From an uncultured Alphaproteobacteria bacterium (GTDB taxonomy: Bacteria; Pseudomonadota; Alphaproteobacteria; Caulobacterales; Parvularculaceae), in NCBI GenBank assembly GCA_938003575.1, contig CALKYG010000228.1, positions 1 to 6,854 on the forward strand: a stretch of 6,854 bases of DNA, read 5' to 3'. Positions 1 through 6,349 of this stretch are shown here, piece by piece. Position 1 is the stretch's first letter. Each line of letters opens with the position of its first letter. The notes beneath the pieces were generated by a model. It did no database searches. It was not told where the DNA came from and worked only from the letters and a program-made list of their open reading frames with translations. Position numbers and translations under genes: made by a program.

Positions 1-329
1 CCCAGTTGCCTGCCGAGATGGGGCGAGAAGAATTAGGCGGCAAGGCCAAAGGAGGGGGAAAAGTCGGGGCACAACCCGGGGAACAACCCGGGGGATAACC
101 TGGGGGACAACCCGGGGGACGGATCGAAATCCGCGAACGAAATCAATGCTGAAGATTTTTTTCAAAAATCGTCGTTAACGCCGCTCCGGGCGCTGATTGC
201 GTCAGCAGAAAATTCCACGAATTTCCCGCGATGGCAGGCGCTCCGCAGGCGGACAATCAACCTGCCGGAGAAATCGCGAATGGCGTCGCTGAGCCGTCAT
301 CCATGGAAGTCTTCGGCGGTTCGCCGCAT
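1..329. other. Left-edge region without a convincing gene
   Basis: No complete gene is visible between the window edge and the matB-like stop codon. One plus-strand frame is open from position 3 to a TAA at 96-98 and would end ...GAQPGEQPGG. It could be the hydrophilic C-terminus of a gene entering from the left, but 31 codons with mixed third-base composition cannot prove this. A second plus frame is open from 37 to 624 but has no ATG, GTG or TTG before 280 and then runs antisense to matB. A strong Shine-Dalgarno-like AAAGGAGGGG (48-57) has no start codon at a useful distance. Weak inverted repeats lie at 154-170 (GATTTTT/AAAAATC, 3-nt loop), 192-206 (GCTGA/TCAGC), 241-270 (CTCCGCAGG/CCTGCCGGAG, one bulge, 11-nt loop) and 314-326 (CGGCG/CGCCG, just after the matB stop). 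None is a GC-rich stem followed by a clear U-tract, so I cannot name a confident terminator for the operon, although it should end here. Confidence 0.5.
71..118. repeat. Tandem repeat, four 12-bp units of ACAACCCGGGGG
   Basis: Four contiguous 12-bp units are visible: 71-82 (ends GGGGA), 83-94 (consensus), 95-106 (ATAACCTGGGGG, two C-to-T differences) and 107-118 (consensus). Units 1, 2 and 4 contain the palindrome CCCGGG. The period is a multiple of three. Any reading frame through it therefore gives a 4-residue repeat: NPGD-like in the frame starting at 1, QPGG-like in the frame starting at 3. In the latter frame the C-to-T change in unit 3 turns CAA into the stop TAA at 96-98. It may be a minisatellite, the repetitive tail of a protein, or a local slippage product. 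I do not recognise it as a named repeat family. Confidence 0.85.
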
Positions 330-1838
330 TCATGAGAATGCGCCGGACCAACGCTCCCGCAGCGCCTGCTTCTGCACCTTTCCCATTGCGTTTCGGGGGA
401 GTGCGTCCATCCAGATGAATTTGCGCGGCTGCTTAAACCGCGCGAGCGTGGAGACGGCTGCATTCAGCGCGCCGTCATTCAACGGCGGCGCCGCGGCTGA
501 CCCTTTCGCCGGAACGAGAATCGCAACGACGCCTTCTCCCATGTCGGGATGCGGCGCGCCAATGACGGCGGATTCGGCGATCTCGGGGAGCGAATCGAGG
601 ATCTCCTCAATCTCTTTCGGATAAACATTGTAGCCGCCGACGATCACGAGGTCCTTTGCGCGCCCGGTGAGGGTGAGCCGGCCGTCCGCCGACAGAAAGC
701 CGACATCGCCGGTTGAAAACCATCCGTCGCCGCGGAATTCCTCCGCCGTCTTGTCAGGCATGCGCCAATAGCCCTTGAAGACATTGGGGCCGCGGACCTC
801 GACGATCCCGGTCTCGCCGGGCGGAAGAATTTCGCCGTTCGCCGTAATGCGGATCTCAATATTCGGCAGGGCGTAGCCGACGGTCCCTGCGCGGCGCTCC
901 CCGTTCAGCGGATTCGACGCGATCATGCCGGCTTCGGACATGCCATAGCGCTCGAGAATCTGTTTGCCGGTGCGCTTCTCGAACTCCCTGAAAGTCTCGG
1001 CCGTCAACGGCGCTGAGCCCGAAATGAAAAGACGGACGTTGGCGCAGTCCTGGGCGCCGAAATCCGGCTCGGCGAGAAGCCGCGTGTAAAATGTCGGAAC
1101 GCCCATCATCATCGTCGCACGCGCCAGGCTTCGGCGGATTTCCGCAACGTCGAACTTCGGAAGAAAAATGATTTCGGAGCGATTGAGGAGCGCCGTGTTC
1201 AGCGCGACGAAGAGGCCGTGGATGTGAAAGACGGGCAAGGCGTGGACGAGAATATCGCCAGCGCGAAACCCCCAGATGTCGCAGAGAGCGACGGCGTTCG
1301 ACCGCAGGTTCCGATGCGTAAGCATGGCGCCTTTTGAGCGGCCCGTCGTGCCGGACGTGTAGAGAATGGCCGCGAGATCGTCCGCGTCCACGGGCGCGAC
1401 ATCCTGAAACGCGGGCGCGGCTCGGGCCGCGTCTGTCAGCGATCCGGCGCCTCCTGCGGAGAGCGTGAGGATGCGGGGGCCTTTCGGCCGCGCGCTTTTA
1501 AGCGCCGGATCGCAAATGAAAATCGACGGTTCGGCGTCGCCGATGAAATAGGCGATCTCGGCCGGCGTATAGGCGGTGTTGAGCGGGAGATAAACAAGAC
1601 CCGCGCGCAGGCTTGCAAGATAAAGCGCGACATTTTCGGCGCTCTTTTCGACCTGGACTGCGATGCGGTCTCCGCGTTTTGCGCCCGCGTGAACAAGCGC
1701 GCCGGCGATCCGGGCGCTCATGTCTTCCATTTCGCCGAAGGTCCAGCTCTGCGCGCCGGGAACCGTCAGGAAAGCCGCATCCGGCTGAACCATGATGCGT
1801 TCCCGTATCAGTGAGAAAAAATTTCCCGATGGCGTCAT
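330..1838 (-). CDS. matB: Malonyl-CoA synthetase (MatB)-like AMP-forming acyl-CoA ligase
   Basis: A 502-residue member of the ANL (AMP-binding) superfamily. These enzymes activate a carboxylic acid with ATP to an acyl-adenylate and then transfer it to CoA. Core motifs in order: the phosphate loop YTSGTTGRSKG (160-170), ERYGMSE (296-302), STGD (375-378), the hinge and A8 region GRAKDLVIVGGYNVYP (392-407), and PRNAMGKVQK (481-490) with the expected catalytic lysine K487. Length and whole-protein pattern match rhizobial and Rhodopseudomonas MatB (VQVEKSAE, PLNTAYT, ADDLAAILYTSG, RLFISGSAPL, GPNVFKGYWRMPDKT), which makes malonyl-CoA or methylmalonyl-CoA in the cytoplasm. The acid-pocket region differs: HIHG (205-208) and MSEAGMIASN (300-309) replace HTHG and MTETNMNTSN, so the true substrate is less certain than the family. 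The ATG overlaps the SulP stop as ATGA (1838-1835), and no clear Shine-Dalgarno is seen, which suggests translational coupling. It is the last gene of the sulfide operon, and no malonyl-CoA decarboxylase or malonate transporter gene lies beside it. Confidence 0.85.
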   Translation of the reverse strand: MTPSGNFFSLIRERIMVQPDAAFLTVPGAQSWTFGEMEDMSARIAGALVHAGAKRGDRIAVQVEKSAENVALYLASLRAGLVYLPLNTAYTPAEIAYFIGDAEPSIFICDPALKSARPKGPRILTLSAGGAGSLTDAARAAPAFQDVAPVDADDLAAILYTSGTTGRSKGAMLTHRNLRSNAVALCDIWGFRAGDILVHALPVFHIHGLFVALNTALLNRSEIIFLPKFDVAEIRRSLARATMMMGVPTFYTRLLAEPDFGAQDCANVRLFISGSAPLTAETFREFEKRTGKQILERYGMSEAGMIASNPLNGERRAGTVGYALPNIEIRITANGEILPPGETGIVEVRGPNVFKGYWRMPDKTAEEFRGDGWFSTGDVGFLSADGRLTLTGRAKDLVIVGGYNVYPKEIEEILDSLPEIAESAVIGAPHPDMGEGVVAILVPAKGSAAAPPLNDGALNAAVSTLARFKQPRKFIWMDALPRNAMGKVQKQALRERWSGAFS

Positions 1839-3631
1839 GTGGTTGCAGCTATGACAGCCGGCTTGAATGTATCGGGATCGAGCGTACGCATGGCTTCATA
1901 TTCGCTGAGAAAAACACGGCCGGTCAGCGCGTCGAGAAAATGAGACCGCTTGAGCGCATCCATCACCGGTCCTTTCACCTCGGAAAGGTGGAGCGCTGCG
2001 CCGGCTTCCTTCAAACGGCGCATCGCTCTTTCGAGCGCTTCCAGCGCGCTCAGGTCAATCGAATTGATCGCCGAACACATGAGCACGACATGGCGGACGC
2101 CCTTTCCATCCGGCGCCATCGAGACAAGCCGTTCTTCGACAAACCGGGCGTTGGCGAAAAAAAGATCGCCGTCGATCCGGACTGAAGCGACGGAAAGGCT
2201 TGTGATGACGTCGTGGCGCAGGACGTTCCGGAAATGCTCAGTGCCAGGCACCTGGCCGACGATCGCGGAATGGGGACGGCTGGCGCGATGCAAAAGGAGC
2301 AGAATCGACAGGATAACCCCGGCCATCACGCCGGCTTCGACGCCGAAACAGAAGACGCCGAGGATCGTCGCCGCCATCGCAGCAAAGTCGGACTTTGAAT
2401 ACCTCCATGTGCGCCTGATCGTTCCGATATCGACGAGGCTGAGGACAGCGACGATAATCGTCGCGGCGAGCGTCGCCTTTGGAAGATTGAAAAGAAGCGG
2501 CGTCAGGAAAAGGGCGGCGACGGCGATGCCGGCCGCCGTGAATGCGCCGGCGGCCGGCGTTCTGGCGCCCGCATCGAAATTGACGACGGAACGCGCAAAG
2601 CCGCCGGTCACGGGAAAGCCGCCCGCCGTTCCCGCCGCAATGTTGGACGCGCCGAGCGCGATCAATTCCTGGTCGAGGTCGATTCGTTCATGACGCTTGG
2701 CGGCGAGCGTCTGCGCGACCGAAACCGATTCCACGTAGCCAATGATGGCGATCAGCATCGCCGGGCCGACAAGCGCGCGCCAGAGCGGCCACTCGAAATC
2801 CGGAAACGCAAGCGGCGGCAGCCCTTTCGGCGTCGCCCCGACGACAGCGACGCCTCGTTCCGCAAGACCGAACGCGGTTGCGAGCGCTATGGTGGCGATG
2901 ATTGCGAGCAAGGGCGCTGCGCGCGCCGTCAGCGCCGCCGCCCGGTCTTTCATGCCGAGCCTTACGAGCAACGGTTTCATGTTCGAGCGGGTCCAGAAGA
3001 GGAAAGCGATGACGCCCGCGCCGATCAGCAATGTCGGAAGGTGGGCGGCGTCCGCATGGTCGGCGAGGGAGATCGCAATCTCCACAAGCGTATCGCCATT
3101 CGCTTCGACAGCGAGGATGTGCTTCAGCTGTCCGGCGGCGATCAGAACGCCGGATGCGGTGATGAAGCCGGAAATGATCGGATGGCTCAGAAAATTCGCA
3201 AGAAAGCCGAGCCTTAGCGCGCCCATCGCCAGCAGCATAAGTCCGACGATGAAGGCGAGAGCGAGCGCCGCAGCGGAATAGTCCGCCGTGCCGCGCGCGG
3301 CGAAATCACCCACCGTCGCCGCCGTCATTAATGAAACGACCGCGACCGGGCCGACCGCGAGCGCCGTGGAAGTGCCGAATATCGCGTAAGCGATGAGAGG
3401 AGCGATCGAGGCGTAGAGTCCCGCTTCGGGCGGCAGCCCCGCGATCAGCGCATAAGCGAGAGACTGCGGGATCAGCATGATGGTGACGATGACCGCCGCC
3501 AGGAGATCATCAGCGAAGGCCGCGCCGGTGTAGCGCGGCGCCCATTTCAGGATCGGCGCAAAATCACTGAATGAGCGCGCGTTCACCGTCACCCCGCCTT
3601 TGCTTCGCGCTTCCTCGGTTTCGCCAGCCAT
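1835..3631 (-). CDS. SulP-family inorganic anion transporter with C-terminal STAS domain
   Basis: A 598-residue inner-membrane protein. Residues about 38-450 are the multi-spanning SulP (SLC26-like) transport domain. It opens with the family hallmark around 52-97 (MLIPQSLAYALIAGLPPEAG, then GLYASIAPL and GTSTALAVGP) and continues with a second conserved block at 328-359 (ASNIAAGTAGGFPVTGGFARS, NFDAGARTP in separate parts). Residues about 465-585 form a cytoplasmic STAS domain with the IDLSALEAL segment (525-533). SulP proteins carry sulfate, bicarbonate or other anions. Between SQR and the operon end, export of sulfite or sulfate, or anion exchange, is a plausible inference, but substrate and direction cannot be read from sequence. 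Start choice: the ATG at 3631 overlaps sqr by 43 bp and lacks a clear Shine-Dalgarno. A GTG at 3592 (codon 14) makes a GTGA overlap with the sqr stop, with AAGG four bases upstream. Another GTG at 3586 has AAGG ten bases upstream. The homologous region begins near residue 21, so all three are compatible, and the shorter starts may be the real ones. Confidence 0.9.
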   Translation of the reverse strand: MAGETEEARSKGGVTVNARSFSDFAPILKWAPRYTGAAFADDLLAAVIVTIMLIPQSLAYALIAGLPPEAGLYASIAPLIAYAIFGTSTALAVGPVAVVSLMTAATVGDFAARGTADYSAAALALAFIVGLMLLAMGALRLGFLANFLSHPIISGFITASGVLIAAGQLKHILAVEANGDTLVEIAISLADHADAAHLPTLLIGAGVIAFLFWTRSNMKPLLVRLGMKDRAAALTARAAPLLAIIATIALATAFGLAERGVAVVGATPKGLPPLAFPDFEWPLWRALVGPAMLIAIIGYVESVSVAQTLAAKRHERIDLDQELIALGASNIAAGTAGGFPVTGGFARSVVNFDAGARTPAAGAFTAAGIAVAALFLTPLLFNLPKATLAATIIVAVLSLVDIGTIRRTWRYSKSDFAAMAATILGVFCFGVEAGVMAGVILSILLLLHRASRPHSAIVGQVPGTEHFRNVLRHDVITSLSVASVRIDGDLFFANARFVEERLVSMAPDGKGVRHVVLMCSAINSIDLSALEALERAMRRLKEAGAALHLSEVKGPVMDALKRSHFLDALTGRVFLSEYEAMRTLDPDTFKPAVIAATT

Positions 3632-4827
3632 TCATGACCGGCGAGCATCAGTTCCCAATAGACCCAGGGAAGAATTTCCGCCTTCATCAGCCAGCCGAAC
3701 CGCGTCGCCTTCGTATTTTCGTTTATCCATTTCGGAAAGGTCGGCAACAGCTTTCCGCCAAAACCGAACTCGGCGAACACGATCTTTCCGAGCGACACCG
3801 TCAGCGGGCAGGAAGCGTAGCCGTCATAGCCGAATTCGGGTTCGCCGCCGTTCATGACGCTCAGCAGATTTTCCGCAACGATCGGCGCCTGCTTGCGCGC
3901 GGCGGCCGCCGTCTTCGAGTTGGGCGCATTGCAGGCGTCGCCGAGCCCGAAGACGTTAGCATATTTCTTGTGGCGCAGCGTTTCCTGATCGACGTCGATG
4001 AAACCCGCCGCGTCCGCGAGCGGACTCGTTCTGACGACGTCGGCGGCGATTTGAGGCGGACACACATGCAGCATGTCGAACTCGCGCACGACCTCTCGGT
4101 CGACTCCGTCCGCGCCTTTTTCCCTGAATGTCGCCTTTTTCGCTGCGCCGTCGACAGCGATGAGGACCGAACCGAAATTCGTCTCGATGCCGTATTTCTT
4201 CACATAGTCGAGAAGGGCCGGCACGAATGCGGCGACGCCGAACATGGCGGGCGCCGCCGTGCAGAATGAAATCCCGATCTTGTCGAGACGCTTCTTCCGC
4301 AGCCAGTAATCGGCCGCAAGATACATCGCCTTTTGCGGCGCGCCGGGGCATTTGAAGGGCAGCGGCGCCTGTGTGAAGATCGCTTTCCCGCTTTCGAGTT
4401 GTTGTACGAGCTCCCAGGTATAAGATGCAAGGCCGGGCTTGTAATTGGAGGTGACGCCGTTCTTGCCGAGCGTTTCGGAAAGGCCCGGTACCGAATCGAA
4501 ATTGAGTTTGAGGCCCGGCGCGGCGATAAGAAAGTCGTAGCCGACGCGCTCGCCGTCATCGAGGATGACCGCGTTGTTGTCGGGATCGAACGCCGCCGCC
4601 GCCTTCCTGATCCATTTCGCCCGCTTGGGGATGCAGGCGGATTGCAACCGCACGGTGGAATCGAAGTCGAACACGCCGCCTCCGACCATCGTCCAGCCCG
4701 GCTGATAAAAGTGGCGTTCGCTTGGCTCGACAATCGCAATGTCGAGATCGCGGCGACGCTTCAACAGACTTGACGCAACAGCGACGCCCGCAGCTCCGCC
4801 GCCGACAATGACGACCTGGTGTCTCAA
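3589..4827 (-). CDS. sqr: Type II sulfide:quinone oxidoreductase (SQOR-like)
   Basis: A flavoprotein of 412 residues from the TTG at 4827. It oxidises H2S at the cytoplasmic face of the membrane, gives the electrons to quinone and passes the sulfane sulfur to an acceptor such as glutathione. The N-terminal FAD-binding Rossmann motif VIVGGGAAG is at residues 6-14, followed by the SQOR signature EPSERHFYQPGW (34-45). The two redox cysteines of the human/type II class are recognisable: C160 in FKCPGAPQKAMYL and C340 in DGYASCPLTV. FGLGDACNAPNSKTAAA (293-309) is the second FAD motif. The C-terminal segment ILPWVYWELMLAGHEW is amphipathic and suits membrane attachment. Length is normal for the class. 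Start: an in-frame TTG at 4845 gives six more residues, but the purine-rich AGGGAGGA (4839-4832) lies between the two TTGs at good spacing for 4827, so I use 4827. It lies 28 bp downstream of the dioxygenase gene and overlaps the SulP gene. Confidence 0.95.
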   Translation of the reverse strand: MRHQVVIVGGGAAGVAVASSLLKRRRDLDIAIVEPSERHFYQPGWTMVGGGVFDFDSTVRLQSACIPKRAKWIRKAAAAFDPDNNAVILDDGERVGYDFLIAAPGLKLNFDSVPGLSETLGKNGVTSNYKPGLASYTWELVQQLESGKAIFTQAPLPFKCPGAPQKAMYLAADYWLRKKRLDKIGISFCTAAPAMFGVAAFVPALLDYVKKYGIETNFGSVLIAVDGAAKKATFREKGADGVDREVVREFDMLHVCPPQIAADVVRTSPLADAAGFIDVDQETLRHKKYANVFGLGDACNAPNSKTAAAARKQAPIVAENLLSVMNGGEPEFGYDGYASCPLTVSLGKIVFAEFGFGGKLLPTFPKWINENTKATRFGWLMKAEILPWVYWELMLAGHEWLAKPRKREAKAG

Positions 4828-4831
4828 GGCT

Positions 4832-4839
4832 TCCTCCCT
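4832..4839 (-). promoter_or_regulatory. Ribosome binding site deciding the sqr TTG start
   Basis: AGGGAGGA on the minus strand sits with its GGAGG core five bases before TTG 4827 and downstream of the other in-frame TTG (4845). It is the strongest Shine-Dalgarno in the operon and lies in the only non-overlapping junction (28 bp). That fits independent, efficient initiation of sqr from a weak TTG codon. Confidence 0.7.
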
Positions 4840-4855
4840 CGGCAAGGCCGCCTTT

Positions 4856-5725
4856 CTAGAACATGTTGATCGGCAGCTTCAAATAGCGCACGCCATTCGA
4901 ATCGGGCGGAGGAAGCTCTCCCGCGCGCATGTTCACCTGGACCGAAGGGAGAATCAGTCGCGGCATGGCGAGCGTCCTGTCGCGGGCCGTGCGCATCTTG
5001 ACGAAATCCGCCTCCGAAACGCCCCGGCCGACATGAATGTTCCAATCGCGTTCATCCTTTACGGTCGTCTCCCATGCGAATTCCTCGCGGCCCGGAGCCT
5101 TGTAGTCGTGGCACAGGAAAAGGCGCGTATTTTCGGGCAGGGCGAAGATTTTCTGAATTGATCTGTAAAGCGTCGCCGCATCGCCGCCGGGAAAATCGCA
5201 CCTCGCCGTGCCGTAATCGGGCATGAACATCGTATCGCCGACAAAGGCGGCGTCGCCGATGACATAAGTGACACAGGCGGGCGTATGCCCCGGCGTATGA
5301 ATGACGCGCGCCTCGATCGAGCCCACCTTGAATACTGCGCCGTCATCGAACAGGGCGTCGAACTGGCTCCCGTCGCGCCGGAATTCCGGCTCTGCGTTAA
5401 AGACCTTCCCGAACGTCTCCTGGATGACCGGAATTTTCGAGCCGATTCCGATCTTTCCGCCGGTATGCTTTTTCAGATAGGGCGCCGCAGACAGGTGATC
5501 CGCGTGCACATGCGTTTCAAGAATCCATTCGACTTCAAGCCCTTCGGCCTTCACATGAGCGATGATCTCATCTGCGCTCCTCGTCGACGTCGCGCCGGAC
5601 GCCGGATCGAAATCGAGAACTGAATCGATGATCGCCGCCGCTTTCGTCGCGGAGTCGCTGACGACATGGCTCGCAGTGAAAGTCGGTTCGTCAAAGAACG
5701 TCCTGACGACGGGCGCAGCAGTCAT
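4856..5725 (-). CDS. blh: BLH/ETHE1-like persulfide dioxygenase (metallo-beta-lactamase fold)
   Basis: A 289-residue cytoplasmic enzyme. ETHE1-family persulfide dioxygenases use non-haem Fe(II) and O2 to oxidise glutathione persulfide (GSSH, the SQR product) to sulfite and GSH. Motifs visible: HVHADH with H72, H74, D76 and H77; HTPGHTPAC with H147; GDTMF with D164; and LCHDY with H206. H72, H147 and D164 correspond to the three iron ligands of human ETHE1, and R175 of TARCDF corresponds to its conserved GRTDF arginine. It is longer than human ETHE1 (254) and very close in pattern to the BLH proteins of the Agrobacterium and Xylella bigR operons (FFDEPTFTASHVVSD, DFDPASG, FKVGSI, MPRLILPSVQVN). 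No rhodanese domain is fused. Start: ATG 5725 has GGAG (5735-5732) six bases upstream and overlaps the regulator stop as ATGA. An upstream ATG (5776) would add 17 residues unlike the family, so I rejected it. Confidence 0.93.
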   Translation of the reverse strand: MTAAPVVRTFFDEPTFTASHVVSDSATKAAAIIDSVLDFDPASGATSTRSADEIIAHVKAEGLEVEWILETHVHADHLSAAPYLKKHTGGKIGIGSKIPVIQETFGKVFNAEPEFRRDGSQFDALFDDGAVFKVGSIEARVIHTPGHTPACVTYVIGDAAFVGDTMFMPDYGTARCDFPGGDAATLYRSIQKIFALPENTRLFLCHDYKAPGREEFAWETTVKDERDWNIHVGRGVSEADFVKMRTARDRTLAMPRLILPSVQVNMRAGELPPPDSNGVRYLKLPINMF

Positions 5726-6060
5726 TTTCGGCTCCACTTTCTCTGTTTTTCCGTATCGGGACCGTAAGCCGCGCACAATGCGTCAATTACGCGGGCGAGT
5801 CGATCATCGGCGAGGCGATAGAAAACAAACCTCGAATGACGGCGAGCGGCCAGAAGTCCCTCCTCGCGCATGCGGGCGAGGTCGCGCGATAAGGTCGGCT
5901 GCGGCGATCCGATCGCCTCTTCCAGCGCGCCGACCGAGGCTTCGCGGTTGCGCAATTCGCATGCGATCCTCAAACGATTGGGGTGCGACAGAAGCTTTAA
6001 AAGCGCCGCCGCTTCCTCCGCCCGCTGGTCAAGTTCGCGTATCGCGGCTTTCACCGTCAT
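5722..6060 (-). CDS. bigR: BigR/SqrR-like ArsR-family transcriptional repressor, reactive-sulfur sensor
   Basis: A 112-residue winged helix-turn-helix protein. The dimerising and N-terminal helices cover about 5-38 (AAALLKLLSHPNRLRIACEL). The HTH covers about 43-70 (SVGALEEAIG, then QPTLSRDLARMREEGLL), followed by the wing ARRHSRFVFYRL (72-83) and a C-terminal helix. BigR and SqrR repress sulfide-detoxification operons until a persulfide or polysulfide links two cysteines. This protein has exactly two: C34 (RIACEL), aligned with SqrR C41/BigR C42, and C96 (DALCAAYG). By eye C96 falls one helical turn before the usual second cysteine: it is 62 residues from the first, versus 66 in SqrR and BigR as I recall them. 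Start ATG 6060 has GGAG (6072-6069) eight bases upstream. It is the first gene of the operon and presumably autoregulated through the palindrome just upstream. Sensing of another oxidant or of metal is less likely, because no metal-binding CxC or ELCVCDL motif is present. Confidence 0.88.
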   Translation of the reverse strand: MTVKAAIRELDQRAEEAAALLKLLSHPNRLRIACELRNREASVGALEEAIGSPQPTLSRDLARMREEGLLAARRHSRFVFYRLADDRLARVIDALCAAYGPDTEKQRKWSRK

Positions 6061-6077
6061 TGTTTCCGCTCCGTCAC

Positions 6078-6106
6078 TCGATATATATATATCGACAATG
6101 ATATAT
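6078..6106 (-). promoter_or_regulatory. Putative BigR operator and operon promoter (AT palindrome)
   Basis: Positions 6078-6095 form a perfect 18-bp palindrome, TCGATATATATATATCGA. A second, overlapping inverted repeat has arms ATATATC (6087-6093) and GATATAT (6100-6106) around a 6-bp spacer. The tract ends 17 bases before the regulator ATG (at 6077; the coding sequence starts at 6060). On the minus strand a TATATA -10 (6089-6084) lies 16 bases from TTTTCA (6111-6106), a 4-of-6 match to the -35 consensus. A bound repressor would therefore cover the -10. AT-rich inverted repeats overlapping the promoter are known for BigR. Exact transcription start and operator boundaries are inferred. Confidence 0.6.
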
Positions 6107-6349
6107 GAAAAGAGGGCGCTCCGGCGAGGTCGCTACATCGGCGTAAATCGAGAGGCGTGATCGGGTCCGGGTTGCCGTCCCGTCGTCGCGGGGCGCCGCC
6201 GCGCGGCGCTTATTCGACTGCCCCAAGCGGCCATGCGTCCTTGCCGCCGGGAGAGGTTCAAAGGTCGCTATTCCGGGGCTGCGCCGCTTGAGATCGCCCG
6301 CCTTCGCCGCCATAAGTCAGGCCGTTCAAGAAGCTCAACAGGCGGGGCG
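6107..6349. other. Divergent intergenic region
   Basis: This 243-bp gap separates the minus-strand sulfide operon from the plus-strand cyclase gene. It must hold the cyclase promoter if that gene is not read from elsewhere, but I see no convincing -35/-10 pair on the plus strand; TTGCCG (6241-6246) with GCTATT (6267-6272) is spaced too widely. A minus-strand ATG frame from 6313 to 6074 crosses the palindromic promoter and has arginine-rich, family-less content, so I do not call it a gene. Confidence 0.5.
6193..6209. other. GC-rich inverted repeat in the divergent gap
   Basis: Arms GCGCCGC (6193-6199) and GCGGCGC (6203-6209) pair perfectly around a 3-nt loop. The following plus-strand bases TTATTC are only a poor U-tract, so an intrinsic terminator is not well supported. 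It may be a structural element in the cyclase leader, or chance in GC-rich DNA. Confidence 0.4.

Noticed and set aside
154..170. GATTTTT/AAAAATC inverted repeat as an intrinsic terminator
   Set aside because: The stem is almost pure A-T with a 3-nt loop, so it would be unstable. It is 160 bp past the matB stop. It may mark a weak stop point but does not meet the terminator pattern.
280..624. Plus-strand frame of 114 codons crossing the matB 3' end
   Set aside because: It is mostly antisense to the matB C-terminus including the catalytic-lysine motif, has no good ribosome site, and its open stretch upstream lacks any start codon.
1950..2693. Long plus-strand open frame (247 codons) inside the SulP gene
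   Set aside because: It is antisense to a strongly recognisable transporter, is Arg/Ser/Ala-rich without any family pattern, and is the usual mirror frame of GC-rich codon bias.
3571..4269. Plus-strand open frame of 232 codons opposite sqr
   Set aside because: The minus-strand SQR has all motifs intact. The opposite frame is Arg-rich and has no recognisable domain.
5726..5776. Upstream ATG extension (17 residues) of the dioxygenase
   Set aside because: ATG 5725 has a Shine-Dalgarno and an ATGA overlap with the regulator stop, and the family N-terminus begins there.
6074..6313. Minus-strand 79-codon frame upstream of the regulator
   Set aside because: It runs through the palindromic promoter, has composition unlike a folded protein, and has no recognisable family. 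It is more likely untranslated upstream DNA.
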